A DNA stretch of 30,695 bases from Penium margaritaceum (taxonomy: Eukaryota > Streptophyta > Zygnematophyceae > Desmidiales > Peniaceae), in assembly GCA_023375785.1 (NCBI GenBank), contig SZWC01007259.1, positions 12,502 to 43,196 on the forward strand. The letters are read 5' to 3'. Made by a program: the position numbers and the translations under genes. The notes beneath the pieces are model-generated. The model did not search any database. It had not been told where the DNA came from and saw nothing but the letters and a program-made list of their open reading frames with translations. The stretch's first letter is position 1; each line of letters opens with the position of its first letter. Positions 20,437 to 30,308 of the stretch are shown in pieces.

Positions 20437-21832
20437 CAGTGTTGACCTGGCCACCCCGAACCTCGGCACATCGATGTCCATCCCGGCACATCGATGTGAC
20501 CCCCCCCACATCGGCCACATCAGAACCACGGGCTTCATTGGGGGCGAAACAATATTTTTCTGGCTCATCCTGGGCGCCCTATGAATGCTAATTGCCCTGT
20601 TTTTTGCTGATGAAGTGGTGGATCGTCTCCTTGGTCCTTCGAAGTTACGTTTATTCGCGTGGTCAGCCGCGCTGTCTTATCGCCTATGATTGCCACCGAC
20701 TCCAACTTGACTGCCTCGACTCCAAGTCGACCCAGTCTGTCGACTTGACCCCAGTCTGTTGACCGACTTGGGTCTGGGCACGGTCAACAGGGGCGCCAAG
20801 GCCCCATGTATCCACATCGCTCAGCCAACCAACAATGAGTTCTTTTCTAGGCGCTGCAAAATGCTCAAGTCATGTTGCTGGAGTCCATGTTTCATAAGAA
20901 AATCATTTTCAAGACATTCTACACCTTCTTTCATCTTCTTTCCCCCTCTTCACCTGTCCTTCATCGGTACCGACTTGGCCGACTTGAAGTCGAAGGGTCC
21001 GGACTTAGCGGATCGACTTACCGACTTTGACTTAGGCCGCTAAGTCACTAGAAAACATAGCTTATCGCTGGCAGAAAGCGACACGTCAGCAAAGGTTGTC
21101 CAGGGTGATTCTGCGATTCTGTGCCAGCTGGCAATTCAGTTTTGGCAGTCCGCCTCTAAATCCTGATCGAGTTTTCATTGTTAACATTTAGTTGTTTGGA
21201 GTGCAAACCATTGAACTGCTGGCTAGATGACCGACGTTTGCTGTCCGATTTCAGTCATTAGGTATGGGGTTCGAAGGTCAAACATCGCAGGCCAGAGTTC
21301 GGACAGCGAATTGCGGGAAAGGAATATCGGAAATCGGATCTCACATTTCGAACTTCGATGTCGGAAGTTTGAAATTCGAGGTTTTGACTTCAAAGTTCGC
21401 TACTCGTAGCTCGGTTTCAATATTTGTAGTTTGGGCTTCCACTTCTATAGTTCGTTAAGAAACACAAACCATTCAGGTTTCAAAAGAGAATGTATCCAGT
21501 TGAGCATGCAAACCGTTGTAGATACAACCTGTTTAAAGATCAATGTCATGTTCGAACCGGGAGGAGTTTGTTTCGGGGCGAGGGGGGGGGGGGCGGGGGC
21601 CGGTCGTCCCACATTTCCGGAAGAGGTGCTTGCTGACTCGCCGAGTCATACCTGCTCGGTCGGCGGGGGGGGGGGGTTTGACGCGCGGCAAGGGGGGGGG
21701 GGGGGGGGGGGTTGGTGCCGACCCTGCGTGGTCGCCGAACGCGAGTTCGAACCACATCGATGCCCCATCGATGTGGATCGCGGTTCCGCGGCCGCGGTGA
21801 TAGGGTCACCCCGGAACGCCGGGTCAACACTG
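20437..21832. mobile_element. Non-autonomous hAT-like DNA transposon
   Basis: The ends are CAGTGTTGACCTGGC on the left and the complement of CAGTGTTGACCCGGC on the right: 14 of 15 bases of inverted repeat, starting with the CAGTG typical of hAT. The flanks are GTAGCAGT (20429-20436) and GTAGCACT (21833-21840), an 8-bp duplication with one change. Subterminal CACATCGATG words occur at both ends. The 1396-bp interior has GACTTG-rich degenerate repeats and G tracts but no transposase. The triplet leader of element B is continuous across the insertion. Confidence 0.85.
21582..21711 (+). repeat. Three long poly-G tracts
   Basis: G runs of 12 (21582-21593), 12 (21665-21676) and 20 (21692-21711) bases lie within 130 bp inside the hAT-like element. 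Such runs can form G-quadruplexes, and their exact lengths are error-prone in sequencing. Confidence 0.9.
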
Positions 21833-21840
21833 GTAGCACT

Positions 21841-22170
21841 AGTAGTCACAGTAGTAAAAGTAGCTATAACAATAGGAGCAGTAGGCACAATAGGAGCAGC
21901 AACAGCCATAGTAGTAGCAGTAGCAGTAGCAGCAACCCACAAGCTTTCCCGCCAGCCTGCTAGATCCCCTGGCCGCTATTCACTAGCAGCTTGCCATGCT
22001 GACGTAACAACTTACATCACTGTAACTGTCGACGCCACAGATCCACGCAAGCACCCCACCATCCTTCCTTCCTTCCTTCCTCTTGGGCAAGCCAGTCTCG
22101 TTGTTTCTACGACAACGCATTACTTGGCACAGCAACAGACCCAACACCAACAGTAGACGGTGACATCAGT
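21841..22170 (+). other. Leader of element B (second part)
   Basis: Triplet-rich sequence continues to about 21945, then gives way to ordinary sequence with a short CCTT run (about 22051-22080). Nothing else is recognised before gag. Confidence 0.55.
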
Positions 22171-22189
22171 CCTTGGCCCCTCTCTGGGT

Positions 22190-22920
22190 GCCAGTCGTAG
22201 ACCAAAGGATTTTGAGACCCTGTCCCCGCCGCTCGAGGCCGGTGAGCAGTTCCAGGGCTAGGAGCTCAGCTTCCACATTTGGACACAAGACGAGGGTCTA
22301 TGGACCTACTACACCCTCCCGTATGATTTCTCCCAAGCCGACCAACTGCATGATACTGGTCACGCCGTGCGCGCCCTCGTCCCTGTTGCCCCTTCGGCTG
22401 CACCCTTACCATCAAACCCTTCCTCGGTGACTTCACTATTGGCAGCCTTTTCAACTTCGTAGTAGTGTGGAATATCCTCACGCGCCCCCATTGCCTATCC
22501 AACAAGGTCGAGACGAGCCGCTTGCTCAGGAAGTTCAACTCCCTGCACATGGGGGAGACCGAGGCGGTCACCTCCTACTAGCAGCGAGCGGAGGACATCC
22601 TCTATTGCCTAGGAGACGCTGCTCCACCCCCTCTAGCCGCGCTCATGACAATCAAGCATGGTACAACCAATGTGTTTGCCGACATATTCATTCATTACAC
22701 CTAGGACGTCCTCACCGCGATGGTAGTCCAGGACACCCTCATGCCCTGGGCATACGAGCTATTCCTCTGAATTAAGGAGGCTCGTTTGGATTCTTGCATC
22801 CAATGTGCGGAGGCCCTCGCCTCTTTGGTCATCGCCTCAGCTGCGTCCTCTACGTCCTCATTGTCAGGGAAGAAGAAGTACAAGGGTAAAAAGGGCAAGG
22901 GCCAGTAGCAGCAGTCGACG
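22190..22920 (+). pseudogene. gag relic of copia element B
   Basis: From 22465 one frame reads VWNILTRPHCLSNKVETSRL, then LLRKFNSLHMGETEAVTSY and QRAEDILYCLGDAAPPPLAA. This is the layout of the copia gag helical domain (UBN2 type): a leucine and arginine-rich helix, an M-x-E-x-E-x-V-x-x-Y segment and a later leucine. In-frame stops interrupt it. It ends in a Lys/Gly-rich tail (about 22865-22905). A degenerate Cys/His patch (VCHNRDTGGIRAC) at about 22940-22980 may be what is left of the zinc knuckle. No product is expected. Confidence 0.7.
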
Positions 22921-23519
22921 GGGTCAAGGGGTGGCAGCTCGGTCTGCCACAACCGGGACACGGGTGGTATACGTGCCTGCTCCGGACTGACGAGACACGC
23001 ATCATCGCCATCATACGTCGCCAGCATGAGCGTCGTTTTGTGCCTACTATCGTTGTTGTCATTGCCCCTGATGCGTCCACCCCGTCTGGCAGCTCCACCC
23101 CTCCGACGGTCGCACCAGCCCTGCGACAGTACCATCCGTAGCCGTCGGCACCCTTCCCTCCGTCACCAGCGCATCCATCCTCCCTCCCGAGCTCAGGCGT
23201 CATATCACTGCAGTCGGTCTATTCCCTTAGACTCTCCACTCGTCAGTGCTAGTTGGAGTAGTTCATCGTGCTCCAGCTTGGACTACCTTGTCCTTCTCCC
23301 CAGGGAAGTGCGAGTTGCATCACCGCCTATTCCCCTACCCTGCCGTGCATGACAGAGACTGAGCTACGGTCATTTCCTGCATTCTCGTCCGTCTCGTCAT
23401 TTCTCGTGTCCTCCCCTCCTGCTCCTCTTCGTGATGATGTCGCATGACTGAATAACTAGCAGTCCCGGTTTGTACCCTTGTCCACTGTGTCCGTGTTACT
23501 CGCTCACTACCTTGTGTCG
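22921..23519 (+). other. gag-protease spacer of element B
   Basis: Pro/Ser-rich, stop-containing sequence without a recognised domain, apart from the possible zinc-knuckle remnant at its start. Element A has a similar Pro/Ser-rich spacer at 10260-10750. Confidence 0.4.
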
Positions 23520-24110
23520 GTTTGTAACTTGATGACACCAGTCCAGGATCCGGCCGGGACTTGGATCATCGATTACGAGGCCACGAATCACATGATAGCC
23601 TCGTGTGAGACCTTAAGTGTTCTGGTCCCGTTGCCGATGAATCTGGTGTTTGGACGGGCTTTGGCCAAGTGTCATCTGTCCGCGGCGTCAGCATTGTTTG
23701 CTTCCATGATCCCGCTGGGGAAGTTTGAATGACCGATGTCCTCTTCGTCCTTGGTCTTGAGCTCAACCTCCTGTTTTTCACTGCACTTGACAGCATGAGC
23801 ATGGACGTCTTGCACTCGTATGGTATTGGTACTGTGTTGTTGCGTCCGTCAACTCGTGTCGTCCTACTCGCCACCACTTATGGCAGCCTGTGGTATGTCC
23901 CTCGTCTGTCCTCCCCGTTGGCCGAGACCGGCCACGTTTTTGTCACGAGCACACTCTCTCTGCAACACACCAGCCTTCTCCACCGCTGCCTCTGTCACGT
24001 CCACTCGGCCGCCATCGGCAGCATGCTCCGTACCCTGCTGGCCACGGGCCTTGACCCCGCCTCTTCCCCTTGCCATGTCCTCATGAGTGCATCGACTATA
24101 GAGAGGGAAA
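23520..24110 (+). pseudogene. copia protease and GAG-pre-integrase relic (element B)
   Basis: The protease site reads WIIDYEATNHM: the catalytic D-S/T-G is D-Y-E at 23571-23579, so activity is lost. A frame change near 23730 follows. The next part reads DVLFVLGLELNLL, YGIGTVLLRPSTRVVL and LLHRCLCHVHSAAI, matching the element A equivalents position for position. Confidence 0.82.
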
Positions 24111-24950
24111 GATGCATCGCTCAACTTACCCCCTGTCTGCCTCCCGTGCGTCCACCCCTCTAGGCCTGGTCCACTCCGATGTCATGGACCCTCTTTCCAT
24201 GGAGTCTGTCAGGGAGCACGGATACTATGTCCTCACCCTTATAGACGAAATCTCCTGCTATCGTTGGATCTTCTGCCTTCGATAAAAGGGTGATGTTGTT
24301 TCTAACATTCGAGATTGGCTCATCGGTGCAGAACGCGAGTGCAGTCGCCTCCTTTGCCGCTTTCGCTCTGATCGCGAGGGTAAGTTCATGGGCAAGACCA
24401 CGACTGTCCATGCCTCCCACAGGATTCGTGATGAGACATTGACACCTTACACACCCGCCCAGAACGAGGTCTCCGAGCGGTAGAACTGCACCATGGCTGA
24501 CGCTATACGTACCATGGGGGTCGAATCCACTCTCTCCGTTGGTTTCAACTTTAAGGCCATGGCCTCCATGACGTGGATTTGGAACCGGATTCCCTACGAA
24601 CCCCTTCCTCGTATGTCCACATCGCACCAGCACTGGTGTGACCAACGAGCCGATCTTCGCCCAGCTCGCGTCTGGGACTGCGTGGCCATCGTGTGGTTGT
24701 CCGTCTCGCAATAGGACGGCAAGCTCGCCTTCCGCAGACATCCCTTCACCTTCCTTGGCGTCTCGCATTTGTCAAAAGCCTAGCGCTTTTGGGAGCTCTA
24801 CATCGTTGAGTCCCAAGTTACCCTCTTCTTCTTCTCCCGGGAGCTGTTTCCCCGTGACCTCGTTCGCTCCAGCTCGTCGATGTCTACTGTCGCATGGGGG
24901 AGTGGTGAGTCTGTCCTCCATCTTTCCGCTTCAAGACGACACATAGGCTG
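24111..24950 (+). pseudogene. copia integrase relic (element B)
   Basis: The core begins after a KMHRSTY segment with LVHSDVMDPLS (first Asp codon 24178-24180) and LTLIDEIS, where element A has Asp-Asp. A TAA at 24283-24285 replaces a Gln codon that element A keeps (CAA, 11555-11557). Downstream are FRSDREGKF, YTPAQNEVSER followed by a stop, and WIWNRIPYEPL. Several stops follow before the Pro-rich linker. Confidence 0.85.
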
Positions 24951-24955
24951 CACCC

Positions 24956-25292
24956 ATTGGCCCCTCTGGGCCGGCCGCCCCGCCTGTGTTTGCTAGCCCC
25001 TATGGGCCAACCACCCCGTTTGTGTCCGCTGGCCCCTCCGAGGCGACCGTCCCGTATGTGTCTGTTAGCCCTCCCAGGCCAGCCGCCCCGTCTACTTCCA
25101 CTAGCCCCTCCGAGCCGGCCGCCCCGTCTGTGACTGCTAGCCCCTCTGGGTCGGCCGTCCCATCCGTGACTGCTACCCCCTCCGGGCCGGCCGCCCCATA
25201 AGTGTCTGCTAGTCCCTCTGGATCAGCCGCCCAATCTGCGTCTATTGGCCCCTCCGGTCCGCCAGCCCCGTTCGCGTCAGCTGACTAATCCG
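24956..25292 (+). repeat. 36-bp minisatellite in the integrase-RT linker
   Basis: About nine degenerate 36-bp units, each around the core CCCCTCYGGGCCGGCCGCCC, translate as a 12-residue Pro/Ser/Ala repeat of the type PSGPAAPSVTAS. The seventh unit contains a TAA near 25199. Element A has no such array in the matching linker. Confidence 0.88.
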
Positions 25293-25374
25293 GGTCGGGA
25301 CTGACGGCCCCGTCTGCGTCTGTTGGACCGTCCATGGAGTCATCGCTCCTAGACGCGCCCGAGAAACCGATCGA

Positions 25375-26490
25375 TTGACTCCCAGCCGCTCCCTTTGTTC
25401 CACCTCCCGCCCTACCACGCTATACACGTGGCCCGGGAGGGAACCTCCGACCCAGGCCATCAGTAGGCACACAAGCCGCCGTCCTGTCGCCCCACGAGGC
25501 TTCACGTCTCCCGGTAGACCCACTCCCACAGTCTTGAGTGGGGATCCTGGCATCAAGGCCCTTGGCTTAGTTACTTTGGCTGACATTGCAGATCTCCACC
25601 CGGGCTCGACACTAGGCTACACCATGCTCCATGAGGAGCACCGACATGCCGTCACGGCCACGCTCACATGCATATTACCTGGGGCTCAGGACGCACATCC
25701 CCTCATTATCCACCCCACGGTACGCCTCGAGGACCTAACCATCCTACGCGAGGCTCGGGCTTCTCCCGAGGCCGCACACTGGAAGGGTGCATATGCCGAT
25801 GAGCTTGCTGCCATCCAGTAGCATCACGTCTACAAGCTCGTCGGCCTTCCACCCCGCCGAAAGGCCATTGGCACCAAGTGGGTCCTGCAGTGCAAGTGGA
25901 AGTCCGACGGATCTCTAGACAAGTACAAGACCCGTCTTACGACCAAGGGGTTTGCTCAGGTCCTTGGAGACGACTACAACCAGATCTTCGCTCTGGTCGG
26001 CCGATTCTCTACTAGCCGAGTGCTGTTCGGCCTGGTTGTCCAGTACGGATAGGAGCTGCATCACATGGACGTCAATAGCGCCTTTTTCCATGTCTCACTG
26101 CCATGCTAGGAACTATTCATGGTGCAGCCTCCAGACTTCGACGACGGCACTGGCAGGGTCTGGCGACTGCGAAAGGCCCTCTATGGCTTGAAACAGTTAC
26201 TTTGCTACTGGAACCAGGGGATCAGTAGCATGCCTCTCAGTGGCGGCCTGCTTTACAGCATTGTAGATCCCGCACTATTCGTTAGCCCGAGAGGCCAGCC
26301 CTTTGTCGCCGTCCTGGTCTACGTCGACGTCCTCCTCATTGGGTTGCCGGACGCAGCTATCATCAAGCGCGTCAAGAATCCGCTATACGCCGCCTACCAA
26401 ATGAAGGACCTCGGGCCTTCTCAAGTGTTCCTGGGCATGGAGTTGGAGCATGACGGCTCCTAAGGTATCCTGCACATCCACGGGGCCGTC
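25375..26490 (+). pseudogene. copia reverse transcriptase relic (element B)
   Basis: One frame runs through the whole domain with only point stops: WKGAYADELAAIQ, then a stop (25819), HHVYKLVGLPP, KWVLQCKWKSDGSLDKYKTR, GFAQVLGDDYNQIFALV, a stop (26050), HHMDVNSAFFH (motif A), a stop (26107), VQPPDF, RKALYGLKQ, YVDV (26320-26331, where YVDD is needed) and MKDLGPSQVFLGMELEHD, then TAA (26461). The sister copy A keeps Trp at the second stop and Gln at the third. Confidence 0.92.
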
Positions 26491-26499
26491 TACATCCAG

Positions 26500-27250
26500 A
26501 CCTTGTCCACTCGCTTCGCCGAGGCCCTACCCCTGGTGCCAAGCGCATCCTCACCCATGTCGCCCGATGGCCAGGCTAAGTTGAAGAGCCTCGACCCAGC
26601 CGTTGTAGAGGAGCCAGATGACATGACCACGTATGTGAGAGTCATCGGGTCACAAATGTTGTTGGCAACGACGACGCGGCCAAACATCGCGTTCACCGTT
26701 AACCTCCTGACACAGTTTTCCCAAGAGTCGCATCACCTCCATTTTCAGGACACGATCGGCGTATTGCGCTATGTCGTCTTGACTCCAAGACAAGGCCTCA
26801 TGTACCATCGACAGTCGTCCGTTATCGTAGTGGGCTACACTGACAAAGACTCGACTAGCAGCCCGGATGGCAAGAGCCGCATTCGCTCGTTCTTTCTTAT
26901 TGGCGGCACAGCTGTGTCCTGACGCAGTGGCAAGAAAGGTTGTATTACACGCAGTTATGCTAAGGCCGAGTATATGGCTCTTGGTTCTGGCATGTGTGAG
27001 AGTGTGTTTGCATCGTCTGTTGTCTAAGTTGCATCAGTCTGTTGCATCCATCACGTTGCACTGTGACAATGAGAGTGCCATGGCCATCGCCGCAGATGAC
27101 GGTGTGCATCACACATGCAGAAAGCACATCAATATTTAGTATTACTATGTACGTTCGTTGTTGCACGATGGTAGCGTGAGCATTGTGTGAGGCAACACGG
27201 CAGTCAGATGACTTCCTGACCAAGGCAGTGAAGCGCAACTCGTTCAAGAA
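26500..27250 (+). pseudogene. copia RNase H relic (element B)
   Basis: The frame of the RT continues with YVRVIGSQMLLATTTRPNIAF, TVNLLTQFSQ, FFLIGGTAVS then TGA (26920-26922, where element A has the Trp codon TGG at 13980) and SYAKAEYMALGSGMC. A frame change follows, then ITLHCDNESAMAI and HHTCRKHINI. It ends near the DFLTKAVKRNSFKK-type tail close to 27250. Inactive. Confidence 0.85.
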
Positions 27251-27393
27251 AGCTGTGAGTACGGTCGGTGTGCATCCGTGAGTTGCTCTCTCCACCCTTG
27301 CTCGTGTATTGCATGTCCTGAGGGAGTCTTGTCTGCTTGGTCGACGTACTCGCTGCCCGTCCATGTGCACTGCGCCTGCGAGTCATGAAAGAG

Positions 27394-28015
27394 TGTTGGT
27401 TTTTGCGCATCTCTCATTGTGCTCTGTTGTGTCCTTCCGGCTTGTGTACATCGGTGTGCAGATGATTGACGACAAGACGTGACGCTACTAGAGTTGTCCG
27501 GTGGAGCCAATGCACGCTGAGATCTGCAAGCATTTTGCTGGAGCTTCTCACGTCAGATGCATGATGCGCTCAGCTCCATTGGTAGGCCTCCTCAGCAATC
27601 ACGCGGCTGGCGGTCACTGCCACCGCAAATGCTGTCTGCACACATCTTGTGTCAGATTTAACTACACGGTTGCACTTGCAGCGTCATGTGTTGCTTAGGG
27701 TCCGAGTTTCAGGTTATTCGGGCACTGTTGTGACCACGGTCATTCTAGACGCCGCTTGTTTAGGCAGCCATAACTCCTTGCTGCTATTTTTTGGATGATT
27801 CTGACCGTTCGACCGTGTTCGTTGTGTGGGCATTTTGATATGATCCAGTTTTCAGGGAAAACGGACGACGCCCAGGTTTGGGGTCGTCAGCTGCCTGGTA
27901 GGGTTCACTGAGAAAACTCGACCTGCTAGGAAAATAGGCATTTCCTGATTGGTTGGTGACCCGAGTAATAAACTCTACGGCGCTCAGCTAGGCCTAGTTC
28001 TGTGAGGGGTCTCTT
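27394..28015 (+). repeat. 3' LTR of element B, truncated
   Basis: It begins TGTTGGTTTTTGCGCA and aligns with the 15424-15891 and 18718-18880 parts of the upstream LTR. Its uninterrupted CAGTTTTCAGGG (27846-27857) gives the empty site for the non-LTR insertion. The match stops near 28015, about 190 bp short of the upstream LTR end. A short purine run (GAAAGAG, 27387-27393) just before it could be the polypurine tract. Confidence 0.85.
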
Positions 28016-28290
28016 AGTTGCAACAGTTGCAACGATAATAGCAACAGCAAGACAAGCAGCGAAAGCAACAACAACCATTCTAAAGACCGACAGTCGTAGG
28101 CCATAGAAGCGAGAGCCAAATGTTACAACCACTGGTTGGCAGATAGGCATCCGTTCTATGGACAAAAAAGGAGAAATTATGACCCACCCACAAAAGAGAT
28201 AGAAGTATTCGGTTGCCAAGCTGAAAATCTTATTAGTTTTTTTTGGGATAATACAAAAATTAGAAATAGACGTGTACAATGAAGGTCATG
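28016..28290. other. Triplet-rich fragment and unassigned sequence
   Basis: Directly after the truncated LTR there are about 65 bp of CAA/CAG/AGC triplets resembling the leader modules, then about 200 bp in which no gene is seen. The join may mark a deletion between LTR and leader sequence of another copy. Confidence 0.4.
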
Positions 28291-28869
28291 CAACATTTGT
28301 TTCCCAGAGCCTCCCTCATTTCCACCCTCTGCCCTCCACATCTCTTTGCAAAACATCTCCCTTGCCCTCTCATCTCACTCTCTAACCATCTCACAGTCTC
28401 ACCATCGCACCGTCTCACCATCTCATCATCCTTCAATTACAGATTTGTGATCTGCATCACTTCCCTTGACCCTCTGTTCTCTGCTCCTCTGTCGCCTCAC
28501 CTACATCCTCCACCCCCACTCCCTCCTCATCATCCTCACCCTCCTCATCTCAGTCCCCTCCCATCTCCCGAGCCTCCACCTCTTCCTTAGCTGCGTCCAT
28601 CTTCTCCCCCTTGTCCAAAATCATTTTCTTCCCCAAGCACACCATTCATACGCCTTACTCCATTGATCTCCCCACCTTTGTCCTCACCTTTCCATATATC
28701 TCCACCACATTTATTGACAGCCTAATCTCCATATCCACTCCCCTCCCTTTCTCCTCTGCATCCTCCAGCTTTGCTGCTGCCTTCATGACCACCGCCCTAA
28801 CCCTCAAACCCACAGAAAAGAAAAGGCAGGGTCCTGAGCACGCAAAGCACATTGCAATCGCAAACAGCA
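28291..28869. other. Pyrimidine-rich stretch downstream of the kinase gene
   Basis: CT-rich sequence with repeated TCTCACCATC-like words (about 28370-28430) and few purine runs on the plus strand. It lies beyond the stop codon of the minus-strand kinase and may hold its 3' untranslated region. No polyadenylation site can be chosen with confidence. Confidence 0.45.
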
Positions 28870-30274
28870 TCAGCGAGGCGCCGGCTGTGCGTTCCAGTTG
28901 CCGATGTGCGACTGCGACGTGGTGCCCATGTCTGCCGTCGACATCGGCTCCTCAATCAGCGGACCATTGTCGGAGGTGGCCGAGGGGCCGGCGTCGCGCA
29001 CGCTGTACGAGTCAATGGCGCCACGCGAGTAGGTGGTGCTGCCGGACATGTAGGCGACACGGATGTTCTCGAGGCGGATGCGCACGGCGTCCATGTTGGG
29101 GCGGCGCGTGCGGGGGCGCTTGAGGCAGTCGAAGGCGACGTCCGCGAGGTCCAGGATCATATCATCGCTCACGCCAACCATGCGTCTGTCACGCAGCTCG
29201 TCCACGTTGTTGGCTTGCACCATCGCATACGCCTGTGGGAGAAGAGACAAGGGAGGAAAAAAAAAAAACTATGCCACATGGTAAGCTGCCACCTCTTCAC
29301 TTTGCTANCGCGCACGCTGTACGAGTCAATGGCGCCACGCGAGTAGGTGGTGCTGCCGGACATGTAGGCGACACGGATGTTCTCGAGGCGGATGCGCACG
29401 GCGTCCATGTTGGGGCGGCGCGTGCGGGGGCGCTTGAGGCAGTCGAAGGCGACGTCCGCGAGGTCCAGGATCATATCATCGCTCACGCCAACCATGCGTC
29501 TGTCACGCAGCTCGTCCACGTTGTTGGCTTGCACCATCGCATACGCCTGTGGGAGAAGAGACAAGGGAGGAAAAAAAAAAAACTATGCCACATGGCAAGC
29601 TGCCACCTCTTCTCTTTGAATCCATGGCCAAATTCCAAAAGCGGAGACCAAAAAAGTGAGTGTTGGATAGCCATGGGTCAATTGAAAGCTGGAGGAGGGG
29701 GCCAGTCTCCGCCGAGAGCTGGCCAGTGCATTTCGTCAAGGGAGCGTGAGGGATAGGTGCAGAATAGTGCTCACCGCAGCAGTCACCTGACGAGTGCTGT
29801 AGAGAGAGAGAGAGGGAAGTGAACTCGTCGAGGAGGCGAGGACTGAACCACAAACAGAGGGTAGAATGAACGTCGAAGGGCGGTGTGGGATGGCGGTTTT
29901 GGAATCAGAGTAGGCTTACCCATTGCGAGATGTGTGACCTGTTGGATTCTATCGCCCTCCTCCCTGAAATCATCTCCAGCAGCACGATGCCGAAACTGTA
30001 TCCCCCCCCCCCCCCACACACACAGGCACACAGAGAGCAGCATTCGAACTAGGTGAGGCAAAATTTTGGAAAATCTCTAATCCAGCGAGTAAAAGACACA
30101 GGCGCAAAGACACGATCGCTAAGACACAATCGCTAAGACACAGGCGCTAAGACACACGCGCAAAGACACAGGGAGAAGGTGGCATGGAACAGGTGAAGGC
30201 GGTAATTGTTACAGTTTGCCCTTCCTGCGGAGTAAACAGGAGTCGTGCCAGTACCTCTGGTTCGCAGAAGAGGC

Positions 30275-30308
<34 letters not shown>

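Noticed and set aside
11555..26922. Alternative genetic code, because TAG and TAA fall at Gln positions in the copia frames
   Set aside because: TGA also appears at Arg and Trp positions, frameshifts are frequent, the sister copy keeps the sense codon, and the kinase exons end with a normal TGA. Decay explains it better.
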